From Vicugna pacos (lineage: Eukaryota; Chordata; Mammalia; Artiodactyla; Camelidae): a stretch of 64,000 nt of DNA. The notes below the pieces were generated by a model, which made no database searches, was not told the DNA's origin, and worked only from the letters and a program-made list of their open reading frames with translations. The translations under genes and the position numbers were made by a program. Of the stretch, positions 48,801-60,800 are shown piece by piece; position 1 is the first letter of the stretch; each line of letters begins with the position of its first letter. Location: NCBI RefSeq assembly GCF_048564905.1, contig NC_133002.1, forward strand, positions 61,685,183-61,749,182, given 5' to 3'.

Positions 48801-51800
48801 AAACATTGCTACTGAGGAATCTAGCAGCATGAACGCTAAGGAAATCCTTTCTTGTCCCCAATTTAGTTTCAGAACACGTCTTTCTTCTCTGGTAACCAAA
48901 GAGGGGCTGCATTTCAATTCGCAGGGAACAGGCCTATTTTAGATATTTGAGTCTGAAGCCAAGGTTTTATTCATCAAAGTCACGACAGCCCGGTTGCTCC
49001 GCGACGCCCCAGAGTTCTGCATCCAGACACAGGCGCCGCTACCAGCCGCCTATGTAGGAATCCGCACAGCTCACGCTTTAGCCCAGCTTCCGCGGGCTTG
49101 GGGTTTGGGTTTTGCTTGTAGTTTTCTTGTGGAAAGTTTCAAACCACGTAGAGGTGAAGAGCAGAGACTAATGCCCCGGGACCGGGCCAGCCCCACAGCG
49201 CCCCCTCGGGCCGCTCCTGCCGCCCGGGGCTCGGGGGCACTGGGAGCGACGCTTCCGCTGCGGCTGTTCAGACGTCAGGGGCACGTGTCGTAATAATCAC
49301 TACTTTTAATATTTACAAGAAGGTTCATAAACATACAAACTCACTTAAAAATTGTGCCGTGACCGTCAGGAGCCGCGTCTGCTGCTGGGCGTGTGCCGCG
49401 CCACGTGTTGGAAATCAGAGGTTAACACTTAATTACAGGCAGAGCCAGCGGCCTGAGTCACTAGTAAATGAAACAGGGGTTGAGATACCCAGGAAAGCAT
49501 GCTCCAAAGTACCGCCAGAACCTGAGGTCACACGTTCACAGTCTTGCTGACCCGTCGCGGGCTTACGTTATTTACCTGGGAAGCGCAGCTCACAGAAGAC
49601 CTCCTCTTTGGGTCAGCAGGGCCACGTGCTGTTACAGGTGTCCGTTCTCAGGTCAGGCGGCCAGTGCGGCCTGCCTCGCGCTCAGCCCAGAGCCGACTGT
49701 GGACAGTCTCTTGGGAGCCCCTCACACGTGGATCCAGACCCTCAGTGTGCAGTTAACAGGCACACTCTTGAAACAAACACTCCACCCCCGAGAGCCGCCC
49801 GAAGCCCCCATCGGCGTCCGCAACCCCGACTGTTCTGAGATGCAGTTGGGAAATGCGCCGTCCTGTGGCCCACGTTCCCGTGGGATGTTTTCCCTGCCCT
49901 GGATCGGGCTTTCTCGTGTCCACGTGAGGCAGCGTGGTCGAGCTGACGAGCTCAGAGTAAAGAAGGCGCTCGGGGGTCTGGAGGCCCCCCCCATGAACTG
50001 TGTGGGGCAGGGAGCAGAGGCAGGGCTGGGGTGTGTGTGTGTGCATGCCTGTGTGCCCGTGTCCCTGCAAATCGGGCTGAGAGGATACAGCTGCCCCAAG
50101 GGTCTGCCTTCTAACCGGATGCTTGCCGCCCTCTGAAAGGTGACCTGTCACCACCGTTGCGACCCCCCTCTGTTCCTCTCTTCTGTCCTTGAGCCTTATC
50201 AGGAAGGGACGTCTTGGTGTGTCTGCTGGTCCAGGGCGTCCAGGGCAGCGTCAGGGAGGTGACAGGGAGTTGCCGCACGAGAAGGACGGGTGGGTGGCCA
50301 GCGGGGCTCACGTGGGGCCCTGGGGTCCTGCAGACCCGCGCTGCATCATCCTCAGCTTGCAGCCCCGACCCTGGCATCCAGCACCAGCCGCTGCCATTTC
50401 TCTGTCCCCCTTTCCCGGCCACGTGCTCTGCTCTCTGTAAAACGGCAGCTGGGAGCAGTGCGGGAAGGGCCTCCCCGGGGGTGCCTCCCGCTGGCCCCGG
50501 CTCCCAGGGCCTCTGTCCACGGCTCCCGCCAACAGGCAGGTCCGCAGGCACCTCCGGCTCCCGCACAGAACACCTGGTCACCATGGAGGCGATGTTCGGT
50601 GCACAAACAGGAAATGTGAGGCAAAGCAGCTTCATCCAAGCCTGCGACCCCAGGATGCATCACCAGTCGTGGGGTCTCGCCGGCTGATGGGTGCCCAGCC
50701 CTCAGGGCCTCCAGAAGGAACTCAGAACTAGGTGTGCGTGGAGCCGCCGCTGGCATGAACTGCACCGGAGCGGGGCCCTCGCTCGCCCTCTGGGCCATGT
50801 GAGACCAGGCGGGGCCGGGAGGGGGGCAGTCACTCACCCGCGCCCACTCCTTCCCTTTGGGGTCTCGGGGGAAGTCGGGCTCCAGCTCAGGCAGCGGCGG
50901 ACCCCCTGAGCCCAGGGAGCGTTTGAAAGGTGATGACTCCGCTGAATCTTCAGTTCAGCCCCAAAGTGTTCCGCCTTCCCCCATCACCTCCCACTGATTT
51001 TCCGGAGACTTTGAAGAGACACGTTCAGAGTTTCTCGGCGGTGATTTCTCTTCTCCTTTTAGACTCCGCACGGGACCGCTTGGCTTTCAGGCTTTGTGGG
51101 GGTGTCCATGTGTGCAGAGCTGGCCAAATAATTAAATGCCCCAGCAAGGCAAGCAAACAGTACAGCTTTTATAATGCAAAAAATAAGAGCCATTTTTCAA
51201 AGGCTGATTATAATTCAGCTCTTGCGGCTTTTGTTTCAAAGTGAAGGATTATCTGGGAGGCATCGATGACACGCTGGTTGCTCCGTTTTCTGTATTTTCT
51301 GTCTGTTGGCTGAATGTCAATACGGCGCCCTAACTGCTGAGTGGAAGGGTCCAGAACACTCGGTCCTCCGGGAGCAGCCAGTGCAAGGCCCCCCTGGAGT
51401 TCACCCCACAGAGGTCGAGGCTCCTCTTGTCTCTTGTTTCCTCCTCCCTGTTTTGAAAAATCACAGCGAAGCCGCTCCCCTCCTGCAGGCCGGCTCAGGC
51501 CGGTGCAGACCCCCTCCCGGGTGAAGCGGCAGGCCCACCTCTGCTGTGGGAGGACGCGCCCACACCCGGGTCTGGGCTCCATCCTGCAGGGGCTCCTCCG
51601 CGAGGAGCCCAGGCTGAGCTGGGCCGGTTCCTCCGAGCACGAGGTCGGCTGTGCAGCAGGAGGTGAGGGGCTGAGGCTTCACCAGGAAGCTGCTCTCTCC
51701 TAGGGGGCGGGGAGGCCCGGGAGGGGGCCCTCCCGAAAGGGAGCACGAAGAGCCTCTTCCCTGACTCCTGGCCCCGACTCCTCGCGAGTCCCAGCCAGGT

Positions 51801-54800
51801 TTCACGACAGCGTCTCGAGGGGGTCCTCCCGGAGCCTCCCTAGACCCAGACAGGTTTCTTCCAGAAAAGCAAAAGAAGATCATTTTATCTGCAGGGTGAC
51901 GTTCGGGGGAGAATGTCAGACGGGACCTTACGTTGCTGTGGGAGTCCCTCTGCCAAGAGCAGCGCCAACCTGCGCTAGTCCTGTGGCCTCCGAGTTGTCG
52001 CCGCCACTGCCCACCTCACCTGTCCCTTTGCTCCTCAGGCCACAGTGAACGCCCGGCCTCAGCGCATCCTCCCCACCTCCTCCCTCACGCAGTCGGCGCC
52101 CGCCAGCCCCACCAACAAGGGCGTGCACATCCACCAGGCGGGGTAAGTGGGGTAGCTGTCCCGGGACCTGGGGGCCCCCTCCCACATCTCCTCATCTGAG
52201 CCCTTCCTCGAGTCCTCCCCCACCTTCCCCTGCACAGTTGGAACAGCAGAGGTTAACAGAACCCGACTTCTGTTCAGAACTTGTCAGAGAGGGTCTGTGG
52301 TCCGCAGCGGGTGGCCGGGGTGGGGAACCCTCCTCTCACTGGTCTGTGTCCACACGGCCGAGCACGGGGTCCTGGGCAGCAGCAGAGCCCGGCAGACTCG
52401 CGGTCCCACTGCACCTGCCTTGCGCTGCCCCCGTTTTCGGGGAGGACGATGCTCAGAACCCGCAGGCAGGAGCTGCACGAGCAGCCGGGTTTGGAAGTCG
52501 AGCCGGGCAGCCGAGGGCATTCTGGGCTGATGACCCTGGGCCCACTTGCAGGACTGGGGGCGGGCGACCCCAGAAGTTGCTTAGGGTTTGGTTTCTAAGC
52601 ACTGGCTCTGGGTAAAACCCATGTCCTTCTTCCCCAACGGCAGAGGGTCCCCGCCAACCTCCAGCGCCAGCAGCTCCAGCCTGACCAACGACGTGGCCAA
52701 GCAGCCAGTCAGCCGAGACCTGCCTCCAGGCCGGCCGGGCGCTGCGGGCCCAGTGGGGGTGCAGTACACGCCCCACTCCCACCAGTTCCCCCGGACACGG
52801 AAGATGTTTGACAAGGGCCCAGACCAGGTACCGACGTGGTTGTAAACACTGACTCTCGTGGGGTCAGGATGCGGGACGCTGTGAGCCGGCCACGGCCCTG
52901 GCGAATGTCGCAGGGCTTCCCTCCTGTGCCTGCGGCCCCGGGTCCGGGCTCACCCCGCTGGTGGCCACAGCCTCAGTGGAGCGAGAGGCCCTTCGGGCTG
53001 GCCTGCTCCTGCTCCTCGGTAAGCAGCACTCGCCTCCACCCGACGGGGCCGCTGCTGTGCGGGAGCGGTGGTTCTGAGCAGGCTGTTTGCTGTTTCCATC
53101 AAGATTCAACTCCCCCACGGCCGGGGGGTGCGGTCTCTGCCGCTGAGTGGAACCGACATTTCGGGGGGGTGGCGTCCTTGCCGGGAGGGTTGTGGGGACA
53201 TGTAACAGGGCGGCCACGCTCCCCGGGTGCTGGTCCACGCGGAGCGGCACGGTGGGGCAGGTGCGAGGTGAGGCCCCACCACTGGTCCCAGCGAGCAGCA
53301 CCAGGTGTTTTAGCTCTGAGCCCCGAGGAGTCCCCGTCGACCTGCTCCTCGCTGCGTGCTTGCCCCAGAGCCACAGAGCAGGCAGCGTCCCTGCACGCCT
53401 CACCCTCACCGGAACCTGTGGGACCGGCCTGGTCAGAGGGCGGCCCCGGTACCAGGCAGCAGGGGCCCACGGGGTTGGGCGACCTGGCGGCGATGGGGAG
53501 TGTGGGAACTTGCAGCCCAGGCCGTCTCGGCCAGCCCCTGGGCCTCACAGCCCTGTGCTGATCATCAGGCCCCCTGGTCACCGGGACGCAGAAGTGAGGG
53601 GGCTCGGAGATGTTGTCCTCAGAAGCCGGACCACTGGCCCTGTGCCTTGGGCTCCAGGGATGGACGGCCTCGAGCTCCCAGGGGTTTGGGGATGACGTGA
53701 CTGACTGTTCCTGTCTTCTTCCCCCTCCTCCCTTCCTGACGCCGCAAAGACCACCGACGACCCAGACGATGCGGCCGGACACAGAAGCTTCATCTCGGCC
53801 ACGATGCAGACGGGGTTCTGTGACTGGAGCGCCCGGTACTTCGCCCAGCCCGTCATGAAGGTAGCCGTGCGTCCTCAGCTCTAGGGCGGTGGAGCCAGAA
53901 CCCCGGCGAGTGTGTGCTCCCCTGTCCCCACAAATGCCCATGGGCCTTCAGGGCCCCGGCCTCGGACCTGGGCACCTCGACCCCTCTGCTCTGAGCTCAG
54001 GCTTGCGTCCCCACTGGTTTACTCTCTGTGATCCCCGGGCCCCGCACCGTGACCCCCTCTAGCCTGGGTGCAGCTGCATGGAGCCCTGTGCCAGCCAGCC
54101 TCCTGCTCTGTCACACATGGCTGTTGAAGGGAGTGCCAAGTCGCGGTCACGATGGCTGATGTTAACAGTTAGACAAACAGCAAGAGAAAGAGACTTAATT
54201 TACCTTCCCATTTTGTCCCAAAAAAAGGGGGGGGGGAGAAGCCTGACTTCGCCGAGCTCGCCTGTGTGAGGTGTGCCCCTGTGGGTTGGCGAGCTCGTCC
54301 CGGGTGCCCAGGCCCACTTGGGCTGCTTACCGCGTGGGGGCTGTCGGACTCAGCTAGCCAAGTTTTTGAAGGACCTGTCCACCGGGGCCAACCGAATGCG
54401 TCTGGCTGATTCCGGGACACCCCCTTCCAGGTCTGACGCACCACCTTCGTGATGTGGCGTGACGTGTGTCCCATGGCTGCAGATTTGGGCCCCGCGTTCC
54501 GGGGACGGGGCGGGACGGGGGCTCCGTGCCCGTCTGGCTGCAGGGAGCCTCACTGTGGGGCTTCCTCCTTGGACTTTCTTGGTCTGAAGCCCGTTCTGAC
54601 AAATCCCCGCCCCCTCCACCCACAGACACTTCCCAGCTGAAAACTGCAGCTTGTTCGTACTTAGGTTTCAAGCTGCACATGCAGGTGATTTCCACGGAGG
54701 ATTTGGACTTTGTTACAACTTTTCTCCTGCCTTCCTGTTCCCGCCAGAGATACTGATGTTTGTCAAGAAAACACAAAATAGTCGTTGCTAGTGCTGGAGG

Positions 54801-57800
54801 CAGGTCGTAGTCCTCTGTTGAGCCCTGTTGCTGAGAAGAGAGCGGTCTCAGTAGCGAAAACAGTCCACTTAGACGTCCGACAGGAGGAGAATGGGTGAAA
54901 AGCATGGAGTACGTGATACGGTATCCGTGGTGACGTTAAAAAAATGAAGCTTTGAAATTAACATAACAAGGAGATGCTCATGATAAAACTTTTTAGGGGG
55001 GAGGAGGTATGTCATTGGCCGAGTGTGTGCTTAGCATGCATGACATCCCAGGTTCAATCCCCAGCACCTACATTTAAAAAAAAAATTTAAGGAAAAAAAG
55101 CAAGACGTAAGCTGGCCACAGAATGACCACAGTTGTGCTCACATCTGGGTGCGAGAGGGGCTGGGAAGCAGCAGACCCTGACGTGTCGGTGGTGGCGCTG
55201 AATTTGTGTCATTCTGACTCATTTCTGTCTTTTCTACATTTTCCATGCTTAGCACGAAGTATCTTTATAGTCAGAACAAAACGTATTAAAGAAATGATGC
55301 CAAGAGACGGTGGAGACCTGTTACGGGGTCCCCGCCAGGCTGGGCCTGTCCCTGCTGACCAGTCCACCTGTAGACGGGACATTGCAAGCTGCTCTGGCTG
55401 AGAGGCGGGATGGGCAGACACTGGACTGTGTCCCCGGAGATGTGCGTCCCTGGTGCTGGGGGCGAGTCTCCCTTCAGATCTGTGGTTCACACCGTGTCCT
55501 TCGGAGTTAGGTCAGTCTAGTAACAGAAGTTCGTCTCCTGTGTAAGGAAGTGAGGTCACATGGCTTGGACTCTCGGTGGTCTGGTCCGTCCTCGTTCGGA
55601 GGCAGCAGTGGCTGTAACTCACAGTCACTACTGGCACAGTGATGAGCTGCTGTTCTGGAAATCTCTGGATATGCCTGTTCTCAGTCATGTCCCGTGACTT
55701 CTGTTCAGATGTGGCAGCAGATCCCCTGCCTTTGTGTTCCTTCGTGTGTGCGCCTGGACGTGTGTCTGCGAATTCCCGCTGGGGCGGGTCTGTCAGGTGC
55801 TGGCCGGGAAGAGACAGAGGCTGTCAGTCCAGGGGTCTGTCCTGGTGCGTCTTGCTGGCTCCCAACGTGAGGGCAGCACTGTGAGATGGGGTGAGGGGGT
55901 TCCCTGCAGGATTAACTCGCTGTTCAGCACTGAGCCCGCAGGAGGAGCCAGCAAACAGTGCAGAGGGAGGAGACGGTGCTTCCGCCGACCTGGCCACGTT
56001 TGCAGAAACAGACTCTCGTGGGTATAGCTTGAAATGAGATTCTAGGTGTTGTGACTGAAAACGAAGTTCTGTTATGGTCAGGCTCTAAGTCCCCTTTTGT
56101 GCTGTGTTTCGTGTCGTGCTGGGTCTGTGCTGTGGTCAGCTGGGCTGTATCCCTGCCGGCAGCTGAAGTGTCAGGCGCTTGGGGTCCGCGTGACTGTTGT
56201 TCTACATTAATTAGAGGCGTCGTCCAGGCTTTGGGAGAGAACACGTTTTATCTCATTGCTAGCTTTTAAAAGAAATTCTTCCTACTTTTTTCAGGTGGTA
56301 TTCACGAGGGCGTACTTCTATTAATTTAATTAACCAGCTAATGACATGTGTGTGCAATGAAATGCATTAGGAACTTGTTTATTAGGCTGCTGCTTGTGCC
56401 AGCTAAAAATGGCTCGAGGCTAGGAAGGTCCCCGGAAGGAGGGAAGAACCTCCGACTCTAAAAACTTCAGAGGTGAGCGTTTACCAGGTAGTACTTACTA
56501 GGTTACAAAATTATGTGCAATGTGATAGTCACGTGCAGCTAATGGTCAGTAGGATTGAATACCCCGAACGTGACTGTAATGACAGTTTTTGCCATCTGTC
56601 AGCTCACAGTCAGATTTACCAGAGGTCTGCATGACCGAAAAGAACTGCTGTTGCAGCAAAGTGTGTTACAGCTCAGTGTTACAGCTCAGTTGTGACAGCA
56701 GCCTGGATCCGGGCGAGAGACCAAGCGGCACTCGGAGGGTTGGAGAACTCAGGTTTATCACGTCAGCGGGCCCAGAAGAGTTAACACTCCAAGCTCTGGA
56801 CCCCGTCTGTAGGTTTACACAGGCTTTTATAGGCTGCCAGTGTATACTGTGCAACATAATATGCAAATAAGTTGTTTTGACTAAATTGGAATAAGCTTTG
56901 TAGAAATGGACCAGTTGGGAGTGAGCTCTATGCAAACGAGGTGCTACAAATGGACCAATCAGGAGTTAGCTCAGGGAACCAATAGAATCTTGGGGTAAGT
57001 TCCATTTTCTTAGCAGCGAGCCACTTCAGAGACAAAAAGCAAGATAATGGCCGTTGGACCAGGAAACCGGATGGTGCTGGCAGGAGAGTAGTGGCCCTGC
57101 CTGGGGGTCCTGCCGGTCTTTTTCATGGGGCTTCCCGCTTCACTACCTTCTGGACTTGGTTCTCCTTTGATAGATGAAACCACCTCTCTCTTCCCTGGGT
57201 TGGTTTACAGAGCTCACATCTGCTTAAGAAAGAACATTAAAAATGGTCTGTTACGTGCTTACAGGAAAAAAAAGATATACTGAAATTTGTTCTGATTACA
57301 AAAATATTACGATTTTTTTCACTTGAAGGATGGCAAATTTCAAAGATCGATTTTGCCCAGAGGATGGGTTACCGGGGTGTGGGGAAGTGGGAACTCTCAG
57401 ATACTATTGGTGGGTGGCAGAATACGCGCTTGGTTTGGGGCCTTTCGGTGGCAGCTGTCAACACTGTGAATGGGTAAGCCTGGGGGGAGGGTATAGCTCG
57501 TGGTAGCACACCTGCTCAGCGTTCATGGGGTCCTGGGTTCAGTCTCCAGGACCTCCATTAAAAGAGTAAATAAACAAAGAAACCTAACTACCCCACCCAA
57601 AAAATGAATTAAAATTAAAATTTAAAAAAAATTTTTTTAATGGGTAAGCCCAGAAACCAACGACCGCGCTCTGAGAAGCAGATCCTGAAACCACTACGGT
57701 GCGTGTATGTGTGGTAACGGCCATCTACAGATGCTCGTTACAGGGTTACTTGTAATAGCAGAAAGTTGAGAACGAGAGAATATTGATTAGGAGACTGTAT

Positions 57801-60800
57801 GAGAAATGATGGGTCTGTGCATGAATCTTGGCGATATTCTCCTAGGGCCGTCTACCCCGGCAATAGAAATAAAGCGAAAATAAGCAAATGGGACCTAATT
57901 ACACTTACAAGCTTTTGTACAGCAAAGGAAACTGTAACAAAGCAAAAAGACAAGCCACGGAATGGGAGGAAAGGTTTGCAAGCAATGCAACAGACAAGGG
58001 CTTGATCTCCAGAAAATATAAACAGCTCATACAGCTTATTAACAAAAAAAGAGCAACCCAATCCGAAAATGGGCAGAAGACCTAAACAAACATTTCTCCA
58101 GTGAAGACATATAAATGGCCAATAGGCACGTGAGAAAATGCTCAGTATCACTAATCGTCAGAGAAACGCAGATCAAAACTACAATGAGGCATCACCTCGC
58201 ACCAGCCAGAATGGCCATCATTCAAAAGTCCACAAACGATAGATGCTGGAGAGGCTGTGGGGAACGGGGAACCCTCCTTCACTGCTGGTGGGAGTGCAGT
58301 TTGGTGCAGCCACTGTGGAAAACAGTGTGGAGGTTCCTCAAAAGACTAGGAATAGACTTACCGTATGACCCAGGAATCCCGCTCCTGGGCACATATCTGG
58401 AGAAAACTAATTCCAGAAGACACCCGCACCCCCATGCTCACAGCAGCGCTACTGACAACAGCCAGGACATGGGAGCACCTAAGTGTCCATCCACACGTGA
58501 CTGGACAAAGAAGATGCAGTGTACTTATACAACAGAATACCACTCAGCCACAAAAAAACAATAAAACAATGCCATTTACAGTAATATGGGTGGACCTGGA
58601 GATGGTCATCCTCAGTGAAGTAAGCCAGAAAGAAAGAAAAGTACTGTATGAGATCGCTCGTATGTGGAATCTTTTAAAAAGACACAAATGAACTTATTTA
58701 CAAAACAGAAACAGACTCACAGACATAGACAACAAACTTATGGTTACCAGGGGCTGAAAGGGGTGGGAAGGGATGAATCGGGAGTTCGAGATTTGCAGAT
58801 ACTAACTACTGTATGTAAAATAGATAAACAAGTTTCTACCGTACAGCACAGGGAACTGTATTCAAAATCTTGTAGGAACCTATAATGAAAAAGAACATGA
58901 AGAGAAATATATGTGTGTTCCTATATGACTGAAACATGATGCTGTGCACCAGACATTGACAGAACGTTGCAAACTGACTATACTTCAATTTAAAAAAAAT
59001 AAAGAAGATGGTTCTGTGCAGCAGACAGAGCCATTCAAGTCAGTGACTCCGTCTGCGTGAGGACTTGGTTGGATGTCTTGACTCAGTCGAATAATCCAGT
59101 GTCCAGAACACACGCTCAGAAGATGTGGTTCAGTAAATTCCTGCCAGCGTCAGAGGAAGCCCACTGCCTCCGGCAGCTGCTTCTAGAAGGCAGGACCTAA
59201 ATCCGGGAAAGGGGCTGTCCTTTGTGCATTCCGTACTACAGGTGGTTTGAAAACCAGTCAAAGACACTGCAGGAATAAACGTCTGCAAACGTTTTGTGAA
59301 CATGGACCCCAAATCCTCGGCATACCGTTAATATTAACAAGTCAAACGCAGCAGCACGTAACCAAGTGGGTTCTACCCCAAGGACGCAGAGTGGATTGAA
59401 TGCCTTTAATCATATAATTGAATGTGTCATTTCTGTATCATATAAAGAAAAACCACGTGATCATCTCAGTAGCGGCATGATTGCGTGATCATCTCAGTAG
59501 CTACACGGAAAGGACTTGATGGAATGCAACAGAGTAAAAACTGTCAGCAAAGTAGGGACAGAAGGAACCTCCTTCACCCTCACGCAGGCCCCTACAAAAC
59601 CCTGCAGTTGACATTTTTTCACGGGTAAAAGACTGAGTGTTTTTTCTCTAAAATCAGGTGTAAGGCAAGGATGTCTGACCTCACCGTTCCCATTCAGCAT
59701 CCACGGTGGGGAGGGGCGGGGTTGGCGAGGGCAAGGCAAGGGGGTGTACACGGACGGCGTGACTGCGCGCGTGGAAATAAGCCTGCTCGCGGCCGGCGTG
59801 ACCGTGCGCGTGGGAAGTCCCAAGTAATCTGCAAAATGCTGCTGGGATGAGAAAGTCTAGTAAGATCGCAGGATACAGGGTCGTTGTACAAAAATCTGTT
59901 AATTTTTAGACAGACAACTGGAAATTGAGATTAAACCGTTTACAACACCACCCCCCAAAACATGAAAAACTAGCTATACATCTAAAAAAAAAAAGATCCA
60001 AATGGTGAAAAATACAGAACAGTGATGAAAGAAATCAGAGGAGACATGAATCAATGCAGACCGTGTTCCTGGGCTGAAAGACTCAATAAACGTAAGACGT
60101 GAGTGCTCCCTGAAGTGGTGTGAAGATCAGTGCGATCTCAGTCAAATCCCGATAGGCTGGCTTTTTTTCTTGGTCGACAAGCCTGTTCTAAAATGTACGG
60201 GGAAAAGCAAATAAACTAAAATAACCGGAACGACTTTGAAGTAGAACAAATTCGGAGGCCCTTGCTGACTGGCTTCGGGGCGCACCGTAAAGTGAAGTGG
60301 TCACGGCGTGGGTGGTGTGTGGACACACGCAGACGTGGGCGGACTGGCGTCCGGCAGCTGACCACGTCCGTCCGTCCTGCTGGCTTCCCACGGGGGCGCG
60401 CGGACCGGGACCGTTCAGTCCGGCGGAGAGAGGGTGGCCCACCTTGTGAACAACTCACTGCCTAAAGGGGAAGCCTGGAGCCACGAAACGTCCGGAAGAA
60501 CACCTTCCTGACCTTGGGTTAGGCGGTGATTTCTTTACTAAGACGCAGGGTGCAAACCACACAAGAAAAAATGACCAGTTGGACCACGCTGAGAGTGACA
60601 TGTGCTCTCGTCATGACTCGGTGAAGAACAGGAAAACACGAGCCGCAGACCAAGGGAAGACTGCGAAACGCACATCTGATAAAACCTTGTGTCCTGTTTA
60701 CGTAAAGAGCTCTCGAAATTCCATAACCAGGAAACAAACCACCCAATTAAAACCAGAGCAAGAGATCTGCAGACGCTCGGCCAGACAGACACACAGACGG

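Larger units (their letters stand above)
47889..52038 (+). other. RPTOR: RPTOR intron 21
   Basis: A 4.1-kb intron with no confidently recognised transposon. It holds GT-rich simple repeats (48318-48342, 50031-50062), an AT-rich unique block at about 48780-48990 and a stronger candidate conserved element at 51085-51285. Other parts are GC-rich unique sequence. Confidence 0.85.
57330..57850 (+). mobile_element. old HAL1/L1 fragment split by a SINE
   Basis: 'ccggggtgtggggaagtggg', 'aactctcagatactattggt' and 'gggtggcag' match the L1/HAL1 3' region. After the SINE, 'ctcgttacagggttacttgt', 'aatagcagaaagttgagaac' and 'ttaggagactgtatgagaaa' continue in the same order. The SINE at 57481-57638 therefore inserted into this older LINE. 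Confidence 0.65.

Noticed and set aside
57481-57638. Possible tRNA gene (pol III A/B boxes)
   Set aside because: The tRNA-like head belongs to a SINE. Cloverleaf pairing and anticodon context are not preserved and a target-site duplication flanks it.
58115-58564. 149-codon open frame with a Cys-rich motif
   Set aside because: This is the C-terminus of L1 ORF2p in a truncated LINE, not a host gene.
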